From Nitrospirota bacterium (lineage in GTDB: Bacteria; Nitrospirota; Thermodesulfovibrionia; Thermodesulfovibrionales; Dissulfurispiraceae), in contig DUZI01000016.1 in the NCBI GenBank assembly GCA_013349595.1, positions 1 through 13,346 on the forward strand: 13,346 nt of DNA. Reading direction: 5' to 3'. The notes under the pieces were generated by a model that did not search any database, had not been told where the DNA came from, and saw only the letters and a list, made by a program, of their open reading frames with translations. A program made the position numbers and the translations under genes. Numbering within the stretch: the stretch's first letter is position 1; the number at the start of each line of letters is the position of its first letter. Of this stretch, positions 1-7,020 are shown piece after piece.

Positions 1-178
1 TCTCTGATGTTACTATTAATTTCTGTTTTTTTGCCTGAGTCTTATCCCAATTAACACCCCTATCATAAGGTTTGTCAACTACTGTGCCATCAAAGAGTCT
101 GTCACCGATAAAAATAGTGCTTAAAACAACAGCGAGACCAATGATTACGATAAGGACAATCAATACTTTCATATTCAT
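1..178 (-). CDS. ccoH: FixH/CcoH-like cbb3 oxidase accessory protein, 3' end outside window
   Basis: The visible 59 codons start at ATG 178, eight to ten bases after a strong GGAGGAAAG ribosome site (183-190). The protein opens with MNMKVLIVLIVIIGLAVVLS, a single hydrophobic membrane segment. A polar stretch follows with FDGTVVDKPYDRGVNWDKTQ, which matches the way FixH/CcoH proteins continue after their helix (a 'PY..G..W/Y..' motif). Members of this family are small membrane proteins needed to assemble cbb3-type cytochrome c oxidase, usually encoded right after ccoG. Here too a ccoG remnant lies immediately upstream, which supports the call. The reading frame is open to the window edge, so intactness cannot be judged. 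An alternative ATG two codons in (172) is possible but further from the ribosome site. Confidence 0.68.
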   Translation of the reverse strand, partial: MNMKVLIVLIVIIGLAVVLSTIFIGDRLFDGTVVDKPYDRGVNWDKTQAKKQKLIVTSE

Positions 179-211
179 CTACTTTCCTCCATACAGCTAT
201 TATATAATGTT

Positions 212-603
212 TTAACTACGAGTTTTTTTATTATTATCGTATTTTAACTCTAATTCAATAATGTTGTTATCATAATTTGGATTAGCAGATTAATCATCAC
301 TATCATCTGTGAGTCAGGATTGATGTAAAACCTGTCATAAATTATCTTAATATGGTTGTCATAACCTTTAGATTTTATCAATAATTTTATAGGTAAATTA
401 CTCTTGTTAGAGATAGAGATATTAAAGGGTCCATTTAAATAACCATTGTATGTCTTTGTAACTCTCAATGTAGTGACTTTCAAAAAATGGAATACTAATG
501 AGACCTTGTATAATGCGCAAAAATTAGTCCAGCTAAAGAGATTATATTAAAGAAAAAAATCAGCTCTCTTAAGCCTAAAATGTTTATCTGACCTTAAAAT
601 AAC
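212..603 (-). pseudogene. ccoG: ccoG (fixG/rdxA) 3' remnant, multiply frameshifted
   Basis: Three reading frames together give the C-terminal part of CcoG, the polyferredoxin-like membrane protein of the cbb3 oxidase cluster. From the 5' side: HFRLKRADFF (about 582-553), then after a shift in a T7 run FNIISLAGLIFAHYTRS, a typical last CcoG helix ending 'YTRS'. After a second shift near 505 comes LKVTTLRVTKTYNGYLNG followed by NISISNKSNLPIKLLIKSKG, the periplasmic Ig-like C-terminal domain. A third shift near 285 leads to SANPNYDNNIIELELKYDNN and a stop at 212-214. All ferredoxin-type cysteine motifs and the upstream helices of CcoG are missing. A 77-codon frame (483-250, TTG start) is the longest surviving open piece and has no convincing ribosome site. 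Gene order with ccoH just downstream agrees with the family. I judge it a dead gene; sequencing errors in homopolymers are the main alternative. Confidence 0.7.
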
Positions 604-633
604 GATAGGAAGGGCTGGTGAAGGATTTTTATA
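604..633 (+). repeat. Left terminal inverted repeat of the MITE-like element
   Basis: Thirty bases starting GATAGGAAGGGCTGGTGAAG and ending GATTTTTATA. It pairs with 722-751 with a single mismatch at position 26 of the repeat (T here, A in the partner's reverse complement). Confidence 0.85.
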
Positions 634-721
634 ATCGACAAATTTTATTTATAATTTTGATTTATACATTTAAAACAATGCCTTATGACAAAGCCCTACA
701 AACTATTTTTATAAGGTGTCG

Positions 722-751
722 TATATAAATCCTTCACCAGCCCTTCCTATC
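722..751 (-). repeat. Right terminal inverted repeat of the MITE-like element
   Basis: Reverse complement of the left repeat with one mismatch; its tip reads CCAGCCCTTCCTATC on the plus strand. The two arms would form a long hairpin in RNA or single-stranded DNA. Confidence 0.85.
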
Positions 752-827
752 TTACTTGCTGATTTTACTAAGCCTTTTTAGTTCTATCGCCGATTTTGGG
801 TCTGATAAACTAAGATGACAAAAACCA
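752..827. other. Unassigned spacer between MITE and transposase relic
   Basis: Seventy-six bases with stops in all frames on the plus strand and no recognisable protein. It may be eroded upstream transposase sequence, but no residue pattern supports this. Confidence 0.4.
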
Positions 828-1093
828 TTGTATCACTCTATAAATTATTTCCATGCTGAAAACAGGATTAAGGAACTGAAGGTACTGAATAGTTTTAATA
901 TGCAAAGCCTTATCGCTACCGAAGCAGTGATGAATTTGATAATGATAGCCTATAACCTGTTTAGACAAGTGGTAGTATGCAGGAAGGTTCAGCCTGACTA
1001 TGAAAAATTTGCTGTTGGTGGGTATATCACGGGAATATACACATTTTGAAGCTTTGCATGGATATGAGAAAAATGCAATGTTTTATGGTGTAA
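828..1093 (+). pseudogene. C-terminal relic of an IS1380/IS4-like DDE transposase
   Basis: The plus-strand frame 828-1049 encodes FHAENRIKELK, then SFNMQSLIATEAVMNLIM, then IAYNLFRQVVV and FAVGGYI. That order (a 'ENRIKELK' box with the third acidic residue of the DDE site, an 'ATEA…AYNL…LFRQ' helix and an 'A.GGYI' strand) is typical of the C-terminal part of IS1380-like DDE transposases. The frame stops at 1047-1049, but the next frame from 1043 continues the family pattern with ILKLCMDMRK before a stop at 1091-1093, so a frameshift lies near 1040. The N-terminal two thirds, including the first two acidic residues, are gone. There is no ribosome site before the TTG at 828, and an in-frame TGA lies just upstream (816-818). 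It cannot be active. The family name is from memory of motifs and is less certain than the transposase call. Confidence 0.65.
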
Positions 1094-1177
1094 GGCAGAG
1101 TCTTTTCCCTTGCCTGCACATTTTCCATTAAAACTCTAATGACAATTTTGGGTTAAATGTAATCTCTTTAATCCTCA

Positions 1178-1312
1178 TCAAGCATGCGATATTTTGGCTC
1201 TTAACCCTTTTTTTCTCCTTTGAGAAAAATAAAGTATTATAACCCCCGTAAATATAGCTATCAACAAAAAGTCAAAAAGCAGATAAGTTATAGCGTTAAT
1301 ATCCAAGGTCAT
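1178..1312 (-). CDS. ccoQ: CcoQ/FixQ-like small cbb3 oxidase subunit, tail out of frame
   Basis: A 44-codon frame starts at ATG 1312 behind AGGGG. It encodes MTLDINAITYLLFDFLLIAI, then FTGVIILYFSQRRKKGLRAK and a short end. One membrane helix (about residues 8-29) followed by 'YFSQRRKK' is the usual build of CcoQ, the small single-helix subunit of cbb3 cytochrome oxidase. The expected acidic tail is present but in the neighbouring frame: EPKYRMLDED with a stop at 1168-1170, a run I associate with CcoQ ends. The two frames meet beside an A7 run (AGAAAAAAAGGG), so a small insertion or deletion probably broke the gene. ccoN and ccoO, normally upstream, are absent; the GH57 gene ends 36 nt before it. 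The ccoG and ccoH remnants downstream support the identity. It could also be an unrelated small membrane protein. Confidence 0.5.
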   Translation of the reverse strand: MTLDINAITYLLFDFLLIAIFTGVIILYFSQRRKKGLRAKISHA

Positions 1313-1348
1313 TCACCCCTTTTAGGTTATTTCCAGATAAATGGTCAA

Positions 1349-3526
1349 TCAATACCACATCATCTTTTCGTAATCAGGTGATGGGCAAGTAAAGGTGATG
1401 TAACCACGCCAAGGGCAACGCTCTATTTCATCACCATTTTTCATGATGTGAATAGAAAATTGAATCTCATCGTTCATATTAACCCCTATCTGGTCAAAGG
1501 GAATTTGTAACTCAAAGATATCTTTCGCTGATGCTAAAAAAGTCGTCTTAACTGGGATAAATTTTTCATCTTTTAGAAAGGTCAAACTTGTTTTGACAGA
1601 ATTATTTTCAATTTCCACAGTAAGTTTATATTCCGGGGGTTTTATAATCTTCACATCTATTTTTATATGGTCTTTAATAGTGCTAAAAGGATTAATGGGA
1701 TCAAGCCTTATAAAAAAGGACTTTTCATTGAAACCATAGTAGATGCCCGTAATAAAGCCTTCAGACCTGTGCATACTACCACCTGATTGTTTGTGGTCTA
1801 AATAACCAGCTGATAGCCATTCGTAATAACTTGTTACCATTCCATCTATGGAAGGATAGATAAAACCTCTTATCTCTGTCTTTGGCAAGACCTCCCTATC
1901 TTCGATTAGTATGGGCACATATAGATAGGCTGGTATCTCAAGCCCTATTATTTCATAGACCTTCATTAAATGTTTTCTATAGAGCTCATCAAAGACCTCT
2001 GCAGTTTCTGTAGAATGCTCATCACCATACCACCAGTTCCAGTCGCTACCCTCTGCTGAATAAAGATATTTCCATGCCTCCGAGACATCTTTATCTGGAT
2101 TTTTCAATACAAATGTCTCAAGGTCTTGTCTCGTTTGTGATAGATACTCCCATGAGAGATTATCCTCATCATGACCTATCCAAATGGCAAAGTTTGCGTA
2201 AATCCAAGAACCTGCATGAAGTTTGTCTAACTTAGTTGTATTAACTTGTTGAGATAAAAACTCTGAAATTGTAACAGTTTTAAACCTATTGTCATTACTT
2301 AAAGTCTCATATAATAATCGTAAAAAGTCCTGTCCATCATTTCTATAGTATTCCCAAGCGTTTTCGCCATCAAGTATTACAGGGACAATGCATTTTTGGT
2401 CTCTTGGAACGATGTTATATATGTTTGCTAACCTCCCCATAAAATCATTAACTGCATCTCTTGCATCCCAACCTGAATAGACAAAGCCAATTTGATCAGA
2501 TAATTTGTGATCCCTAAAAAAGATATTAACACCTTCAAAATTATAGGGTTTGTATAGGGCAGAAGGGTTGTTTACATTGCCGTCGCTATCTCTAAAACCA
2601 TATCCAAGAGATGCAGCCAAGACATCTTCATCAGTAGCAATCCAATTAATACCTTCCCTTGCAATTGCCTTGACTACATCTTCACAGACAGAGCCTTCTG
2701 ATGGCCACATGCCTAAGGGTTTTTTCCCAAAAAGGTTTTCAAAGAAATCAATGCCCATTTTTATTTGGTTAATTGCATCTTGAGGATAGGAAAATCTCCT
2801 TTTAGGGAGTTTTACATATGGCATGGCAATCCGTGCATTATTGGTATCCCAAAGCAGTGGCAATATGGGATGATAAAAGGGTGTAACAGATAGTTCTACC
2901 TGTCCATTTTTGTAAAATTCTTTGTAGGTTGGGATAATTCTCTTTAGTATATTAAATTGTTTGTTGATGACAAGCATTTTTTCTTCTTCAGTAAAGTCTG
3001 CACCCTTTTTGTAAAGGTCTTGTAAATCCCTGTCATCTTTTACGAACATAGGGTCAATCCAGACAAGGTTAAACCATACCTGAAGGTCTCTTATGTCTGA
3101 TTCATTAAAGTATCTGTGTATTCTCTTCAGGTCTGCCTTACCGTATCTGTAACCACGTTTAAGTAAGAGTTCAAAATATCTTGGGTATGGTTTGACCATT
3201 GTATCCCAATTGGCTAAGAAAAAATTTTCAACAATAAATATCCTCTCTTCTTCAGTAAGTCCTGAAGGTTCTTTTAGTGTAACCTCAAGGTGTTTGTCTT
3301 TGTCGCCTTTTTGAATATAGCAAATGAGTTGTTCAAAAAGTGATGGGACTATGTTGAAGGTTTGGTGTATCTTAGGATAATCTTTGAGTATCAACATCAT
3401 ATCAAGGTAGTCTTTGGTTCCATGAAGCCTTACCCATGGCAGACAGAAATGCCCTGTCATTGGGTCCCTGTATGATGGTTGGTGCATGTGCCAATAAAAG
3501 GCAATGTAAAGAGGATGACTGCTCAT
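1349..3526 (-). CDS. Glycoside hydrolase family 57 alpha-glucan enzyme
   Basis: This 725-residue protein has the five-region layout of GH57, whose members are amylases, amylopullulanases, 4-alpha-glucanotransferases and branching enzymes acting on alpha-1,4/1,6-glucans with retention of configuration. Visible are HMHQPSYRD (13-21), ELSVTPFYHPILPLL (211-225), GMWPSEGSV (272-280) with the probable nucleophile E277, and GINWIATDEDVL (292-303) with the probable acid/base D299. Also visible are DGENAWEYY (387-395) and GSWIYANFAIWIGH (439-452). A C-terminal beta-rich part (about 550-725) ends in a 'RGYITF' strand, suggesting an accessory domain. There is no signal peptide, so it likely works in the cytoplasm, probably on glycogen-like storage glucan. 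Its ATG directly follows the ftsB stop codon (TAAATG), so it is the third gene of an eno-ftsB-GH57 unit. Length and both catalytic residues look normal; the exact substrate cannot be read from sequence. Confidence 0.85.
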   Translation of the reverse strand: MSSHPLYIAFYWHMHQPSYRDPMTGHFCLPWVRLHGTKDYLDMMLILKDYPKIHQTFNIVPSLFEQLICYIQKGDKDKHLEVTLKEPSGLTEEERIFIVENFFLANWDTMVKPYPRYFELLLKRGYRYGKADLKRIHRYFNESDIRDLQVWFNLVWIDPMFVKDDRDLQDLYKKGADFTEEEKMLVINKQFNILKRIIPTYKEFYKNGQVELSVTPFYHPILPLLWDTNNARIAMPYVKLPKRRFSYPQDAINQIKMGIDFFENLFGKKPLGMWPSEGSVCEDVVKAIAREGINWIATDEDVLAASLGYGFRDSDGNVNNPSALYKPYNFEGVNIFFRDHKLSDQIGFVYSGWDARDAVNDFMGRLANIYNIVPRDQKCIVPVILDGENAWEYYRNDGQDFLRLLYETLSNDNRFKTVTISEFLSQQVNTTKLDKLHAGSWIYANFAIWIGHDEDNLSWEYLSQTRQDLETFVLKNPDKDVSEAWKYLYSAEGSDWNWWYGDEHSTETAEVFDELYRKHLMKVYEIIGLEIPAYLYVPILIEDREVLPKTEIRGFIYPSIDGMVTSYYEWLSAGYLDHKQSGGSMHRSEGFITGIYYGFNEKSFFIRLDPINPFSTIKDHIKIDVKIIKPPEYKLTVEIENNSVKTSLTFLKDEKFIPVKTTFLASAKDIFELQIPFDQIGVNMNDEIQFSIHIMKNGDEIERCPWRGYITFTCPSPDYEKMMWY

Positions 3527-3886
3527 TTAATCTTGTTGAGATGGTTGAAACTGAAAGATATATTCACCCTGTCTAGCAAGACCAAATTCTTCTCTCGCAT
3601 GTTTTTCAATATAAAAGGGGTCTTCTTTGAGGGCTTTTACCTCCATTTTTATTTTTTTGTTCTCATTTTCGTAAGTCTTTATCTCTGCCTCAAGTTTGGT
3701 TTTTACATCATAAAGTTTTTTATATTTAAAAAGACCCATATCTCCAAAGAGTATTGCCCCGAGCAAATAGATGAAAATGGCAAATGCTATTAGATAAAAG
3801 GTGATTGTGTTTCTTTTTTTTATCCTTGCTACCTCTCTTTTTAGAGAATAAGGGGGCTTTTTTTTATTTGATATTGTAAAAGGCAT
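3527..3886 (-). CDS. ftsB: FtsB/DivIC-family septum formation protein
   Basis: The 119-residue product has the FtsB build: a basic cytoplasmic tail (KKKPPYSLKREVARIKKR), one membrane helix (about 27-48) and a Gly-rich turn (GDMGL). A coiled coil follows (about 53-87, rich in K/E/L) and then the conserved tail DPFYIEKHAREEFGLARQGE (89-108) with YIF. FtsB forms the FtsQLB complex, which recruits and activates septal peptidoglycan synthesis. Its start lies inside the end of eno, a 23-nt overlap, behind AAAGGGAAAG. An eno-ftsB pair is also known in Enterobacteria, which supports the assignment. The overlap includes a run of eight A's on the coding strand (codons 7-10). DivIC or a generic 'septum formation initiator' would be equivalent names. 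Confidence 0.85.
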   Translation of the reverse strand: MPFTISNKKKPPYSLKREVARIKKRNTITFYLIAFAIFIYLLGAILFGDMGLFKYKKLYDVKTKLEAEIKTYENENKKIKMEVKALKEDPFYIEKHAREEFGLARQGEYIFQFQPSQQD

Positions 3887-5141
3887 CTTTCCCTTTAAAA
3901 ATTCCTAAACCATTAAGTTCATCTTCAACCCTTAATAGCCTATTATACTTTGCTATCCTTTCACTCCTTGACATAGAACCAGTCTTTATAAAACCAACAT
4001 TTGTCCCAACTGCTAAATCTGCGATGGTTGTATCTTCGGTCTCTCCAGAACGGTGTGAAATTATTGCAGTATATCCGGCTGTCTTTGCCATCTCTATGGC
4101 ATCAAGGGTCTCAGTAACAGTGCCAATCTGATTTAGCTTAATCAAAATAGAATTAGCAATCCCTTTTTTTATCCCTTCGGCAAATATCTTTGTATTGGTA
4201 ACAAAGATGTCATCGCCAACGATTTGAACCTTTTTGCCAATTCTATCAGTCAATGCCTTCCATCCATCCCAATCAGCCTCAGACATACCATCCTCAATAG
4301 ATATTATCGGATAATTTTCTACAAGTTTTTCATAATAGTCAACCATGTATTCTGAAGACACAGACTTGCCTTCAAACTTATACTTTCCTTTTTCATAAAA
4401 TTCCGATGCCGCTGCATCTAAGGCAATGTAGACGTCTTTACCTGCTTTATAGCCACTATCTTTGATTGCTTGAATGATTATGGTGATTGCCTCTTCATTT
4501 GTCCCTAAATTAGGCGCAAAACCACCTTCATCACCTACTGCTGTGTTTAAGCCCTTTTTCTTTAAGATAGACTTTAATGTGTGGAAAATCTCTGCACCTG
4601 CCCTTAATGAAGAGGCAAAGGTATTAAAACCAATAGGCATTATCATAAATTCTTGTATGTCCAGATTATTATCTGCATGAGCTCCACCATTCAAGATATT
4701 CATCATTGGATTTGGCAAAACCTTGGCATTGCTACCACCAATATAACGATACAGTGGAATACCTAATTCAGCTGCAGAGGCTTTGCAAACTGCCATTGAG
4801 ACGCCAAGTATGGCATTTGCACCCAATTTTGATTTGTTCTCTGTGCCATCAAGTTCTAACAAAAATTTATCAATATACACCTGGTCTGAGGCTTCCAACC
4901 CTATAATTTTATCTGCAATGGTTTCTATTACATTTTCAACAGCCTTTGTGACCCCTTTGCCATGAAATCTTTTTTTGTCTCCGTCTCTTAATTCAAGGGC
5001 CTCCCTTGTCCCTGTAGATGCACCTGAAGGCACAATTGCACTCTCTACGACACCTGATTCAAGTACTACCTCTACTTCAACGGTTGGATTCCCCCTTGAA
5101 TCAATAACCTCTCTTGCATAGACATCAACTATCTCACTCAT
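3864..5141 (-). CDS. eno: Enolase (2-phosphoglycerate dehydratase)
   Basis: A full-length 425-residue enolase, converting 2-phosphoglycerate to phosphoenolpyruvate in glycolysis and gluconeogenesis. Recognisable are EVIDSRGNPTVEVEV (11-25), the mobile loop SGASTGTREALELRDGD (39-55) and GDEGGFAPNLG (203-213) with catalytic acid E205. Metal ligands D242, E283 and D310 sit in ALDAAAS, SIEDGMSEADW and GDDIFVTNT. The catalytic base K335 is in ILIKLNQIGTVTET, and the signature SHRSGETEDTTIADLAVG spans 362-379. The ATG has a good site, AAGGAGGG, five bases upstream. Glycolytic enzymes of this kind are cytoplasmic and often associate with RNA-decay or membrane complexes in some bacteria; nothing here shows that. 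It heads the eno-ftsB-GH57 unit, 64 nt after lpdA, and could be read through from it because no clear terminator lies between. Confidence 0.97.
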   Translation of the reverse strand: MSEIVDVYAREVIDSRGNPTVEVEVVLESGVVESAIVPSGASTGTREALELRDGDKKRFHGKGVTKAVENVIETIADKIIGLEASDQVYIDKFLLELDGTENKSKLGANAILGVSMAVCKASAAELGIPLYRYIGGSNAKVLPNPMMNILNGGAHADNNLDIQEFMIMPIGFNTFASSLRAGAEIFHTLKSILKKKGLNTAVGDEGGFAPNLGTNEEAITIIIQAIKDSGYKAGKDVYIALDAAASEFYEKGKYKFEGKSVSSEYMVDYYEKLVENYPIISIEDGMSEADWDGWKALTDRIGKKVQIVGDDIFVTNTKIFAEGIKKGIANSILIKLNQIGTVTETLDAIEMAKTAGYTAIISHRSGETEDTTIADLAVGTNVGFIKTGSMSRSERIAKYNRLLRVEDELNGLGIFKGKDAFYNIK

Positions 5142-5168
5142 AATACCCTCCTTAACTTGAGTATAGTG

Positions 5169-5184
5169 CCCCTTAACAAAGGGG
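5169..5184 (-). other. Short GC stem-loop between lpdA and eno
   Basis: CCCCTT and AAGGGG form a six-pair stem around a four-base loop. No T tract follows on the minus strand (CACTATACT), so it is not a standard intrinsic terminator. It may be an mRNA processing or stability element in the eno leader. Confidence 0.4.
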
Positions 5185-5205
5185 AATATTTAATCACTAA
5201 ATCAC

Positions 5206-6597
5206 TTATAATGTTTTTCTTGGCAAATGAATAGACTCACTGTGGACATCCTCTGCCGATTCCATAATTGCCTCTGATAATGTTGGGTGAGCATGTATCA
5301 TATTTGCTAAGTCTTTTGATGTAAGATTTTTTTCCATAGCAAGTGCACCTTCATGCACAAGGTCTGAAGCATTAGGACCAATTATATGAACCCCAAGTAC
5401 TTTGTCAGTATAGGAATCAGCAATAATCTTTACCATGCCTGAGATTTCACCTATTGCATGAGCTTTACCAAGTGCCCTAAACTGAAACCTTCCTATTTTA
5501 ATATTTAAGCCTTTTTCTATACATTGATGCTCTCTAAGTCCAACTGAACCTATTTCAGGTGAGGTAAAGATAGCAGAGGGTACAACAGTATAATCCATCT
5601 GCCGTTCAATACCACATAAATTATAGGCGGCAATTATACCTTCTTTTGATGCAACATGAGCAAGTAGTATGCCACCAGTAACATCACCGATAGCATAAAT
5701 CTCTTCAACATTAGTCTGCATCTTTGAATTGACCTTTATATTGCCCTTTGGACCTCGTTCAATCCCAAGTTCTTCAAGACCTAACCCCTCCACATTATAA
5801 GACCTTCCTATTGAAACGAGCACCTTATCTGCCCTTAATTCCTTTCCATCCTCTAATTTGACAATGACCTCATCACCATCTACTGATGCCTTTGTAACCT
5901 TGACATTGGTCATGAGTTTTATCTTTTTCTTTTTCAACTCTCTCTCAAGTATCTCAGCAATCTCTGCATCTTCGGTCATAATAGGTCTTGGCATTAATTC
6001 AAGCATTGTAACCTCTGAACCAAGTTCTCTAAAAATGCAAGCAAACTCACAACCAATTACACCAGCACCTATAATTATAAGTTTTTTTGGTATTTCTTTG
6101 ATTGAAAGTGCATCAGTGCTTGAAAGGATAAACTTACTGTCAAACTGAAAAGGTGGTATTTCTGCTGGTCTTGAACCAGTAGCAATGACAATTTTGTCAG
6201 CAATTATTGACTCCTGTGAGCCATCTCTTTTAGTTACTATTACTTCCTTAGGTGGTTTAATTGAGCCCCTTCCTTCAATGAGATTTACACCATAGGACTT
6301 AAAGAGGGAGCGAATACCTTTTACCATTGTTGAAACAACCTTGTCTTTTCGCTCCATTATCTTTGACAGGTTTGCTATTATCTCTCCTTTGAGCTCAATA
6401 CCAAAGTCTTCAAGATGTCTTGCTTTGTGCAACATCTCAGCAGAGGCTGTAAGAGCCTTAGTAGGAATACACCCCCAGTTTAGACATGTTCCTCCTACTT
6501 CCTTGTCCTCAATGATAAATATCTCTGCCCCAAGATGGGCAGATTTTAAAGCACAAACATATCCACCAGGGCCTGACCCTATGATGGCTATTTTCAC
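5206..6597 (-). CDS. lpdA: Dihydrolipoyl dehydrogenase (E3 / L protein)
   Basis: A 463-residue FAD-dependent enzyme that reoxidises dihydrolipoyl groups with NAD+. Features in order: FAD-binding GSGPGGY (7-13), the redox disulfide in GGTCLNWGCIPTKAL (C38 and C43), and ATGSRP (139-144). The NAD-binding fold IIGAGVIGCEF (175-185) comes next, with acidic E200 at the end of the second strand, favouring NAD over NADP. Then come YAIGDVTGG (301-309) and the interface motif HAHPTLSE (435-442) with catalytic H437 and E442. Start is GTG at 6597, preceded by GAGGAG and sharing GTGA with the end of gcvH, so translation is coupled. Pairing with gcvH points to a role in glycine cleavage, though the same E3 could serve pyruvate or 2-oxoacid dehydrogenases. 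No gcvT or gcvP is in the window. Confidence 0.93.
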   Translation of the reverse strand: MKIAIIGSGPGGYVCALKSAHLGAEIFIIEDKEVGGTCLNWGCIPTKALTASAEMLHKARHLEDFGIELKGEIIANLSKIMERKDKVVSTMVKGIRSLFKSYGVNLIEGRGSIKPPKEVIVTKRDGSQESIIADKIVIATGSRPAEIPPFQFDSKFILSSTDALSIKEIPKKLIIIGAGVIGCEFACIFRELGSEVTMLELMPRPIMTEDAEIAEILERELKKKKIKLMTNVKVTKASVDGDEVIVKLEDGKELRADKVLVSIGRSYNVEGLGLEELGIERGPKGNIKVNSKMQTNVEEIYAIGDVTGGILLAHVASKEGIIAAYNLCGIERQMDYTVVPSAIFTSPEIGSVGLREHQCIEKGLNIKIGRFQFRALGKAHAIGEISGMVKIIADSYTDKVLGVHIIGPNASDLVHEGALAMEKNLTSKDLANMIHAHPTLSEAIMESAEDVHSESIHLPRKTL

Positions 6598-6980
6598 TTG
6601 CTCTCCTCTTCAATGAAAACCTCGTATTCGTCAACATCCATAAGGTCATTAACTTCCATAAGATTTTCCATCTGTATTACAGCAATCCAACCCTTACCGT
6701 AAGGTTCTTCATTAATCAACTCTGGTGCATCAGCAAGTTTATCGTTAATCTCAATAACTGTACCGCTTACAGGTGCAATAACCGCTGAGGTTGATTTTGT
6801 CGATTCTATTTCCGCCATTTCAGTATTTGCCTCTACGGTAGCATCGATGTCAGGCAGGTCAATATATACTATATCACCTAGCGCGTCTTGTGCATAATCA
6901 GTGATGCCAACAATAGCCTTCTTTCCAGAAATCTTTGCCCAGGTGTGTTCTTTGTGGTATTTGATGTTTTCAGGATTCAT
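6594..6980 (-). CDS. gcvH: Glycine cleavage system H protein (lipoyl carrier)
   Basis: A 128-residue single lipoyl domain protein. It carries the aminomethyl and reducing groups between the P, T and L proteins of glycine cleavage. The lipoylated lysine is K62 in EIESTKSTSAVIAPVSG (58-74). Other family landmarks are HTWAKI (12-17), GITDYAQDALGDIVYIDLP (25-43), the LINEEPYGKGW stretch (88-98) and an acidic end with DVDEYE (115-120). Start ATG 6980 has a strong AAGGAGG site eight to nine bases upstream and a sigma70-like promoter (7021-7049), so this is the first gene of a gcvH-lpdA transcript. GcvH also acts as a lipoyl donor in lipoate metabolism in some bacteria. The lipoyl flanks (T-K-S rather than V-K-A) are slightly unusual but within family variation as I recall it. 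Confidence 0.9.
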   Translation of the reverse strand: MNPENIKYHKEHTWAKISGKKAIVGITDYAQDALGDIVYIDLPDIDATVEANTEMAEIESTKSTSAVIAPVSGTVIEINDKLADAPELINEEPYGKGWIAVIQMENLMEVNDLMDVDEYEVFIEEESK

Positions 6981-7020
6981 CTTTAAGTTAACCTCCTTAA
7001 ATTAATATTGATAGCGAAAA

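Larger units (their letters stand above)
604..751. mobile_element. 148-bp MITE-like non-coding element with 30-bp terminal inverted repeats
   Basis: The two ends are inverted copies of each other over 30 bases with one mismatch, both beginning GATAGGAAGGGCTGGTGAAG. The similarity continues weakly inward (…CGACA at both ends, with a 2-base gap). The 88-base core is AT-rich, has no usable reading frame, and contains a further short dyad, CCTTAT (681-686) with ATAAGG (711-716). Size, inverted ends and lack of coding capacity fit a miniature inverted-repeat transposable element. A TA lies symmetrically near both tips (606-607 and 748-749), which would fit TA target duplication as in IS630/Tc1-type movement. 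Because the symmetry extends past the TA, the exact ends and the target duplication cannot be fixed. It sits directly against the ccoG remnant on one side and an IS relic on the other. Confidence 0.75.

Noticed and set aside
791..1155. ATTTTGGGT at 793-801 and 1144-1152 as IS ends or direct repeats
   Set aside because: Only about nine bases match, in direct orientation, and neither sits at a convincing element boundary.
3479..3793. Plus-strand 104-codon frame opposite ftsB and GH57
   Set aside because: It is the antisense shadow of ftsB (low-complexity F/L-rich), with no ribosome site and no family resemblance. The other plus-strand frames inside eno, lpdA, lpxK, U32, GH57 and the SLH gene are shadows too.
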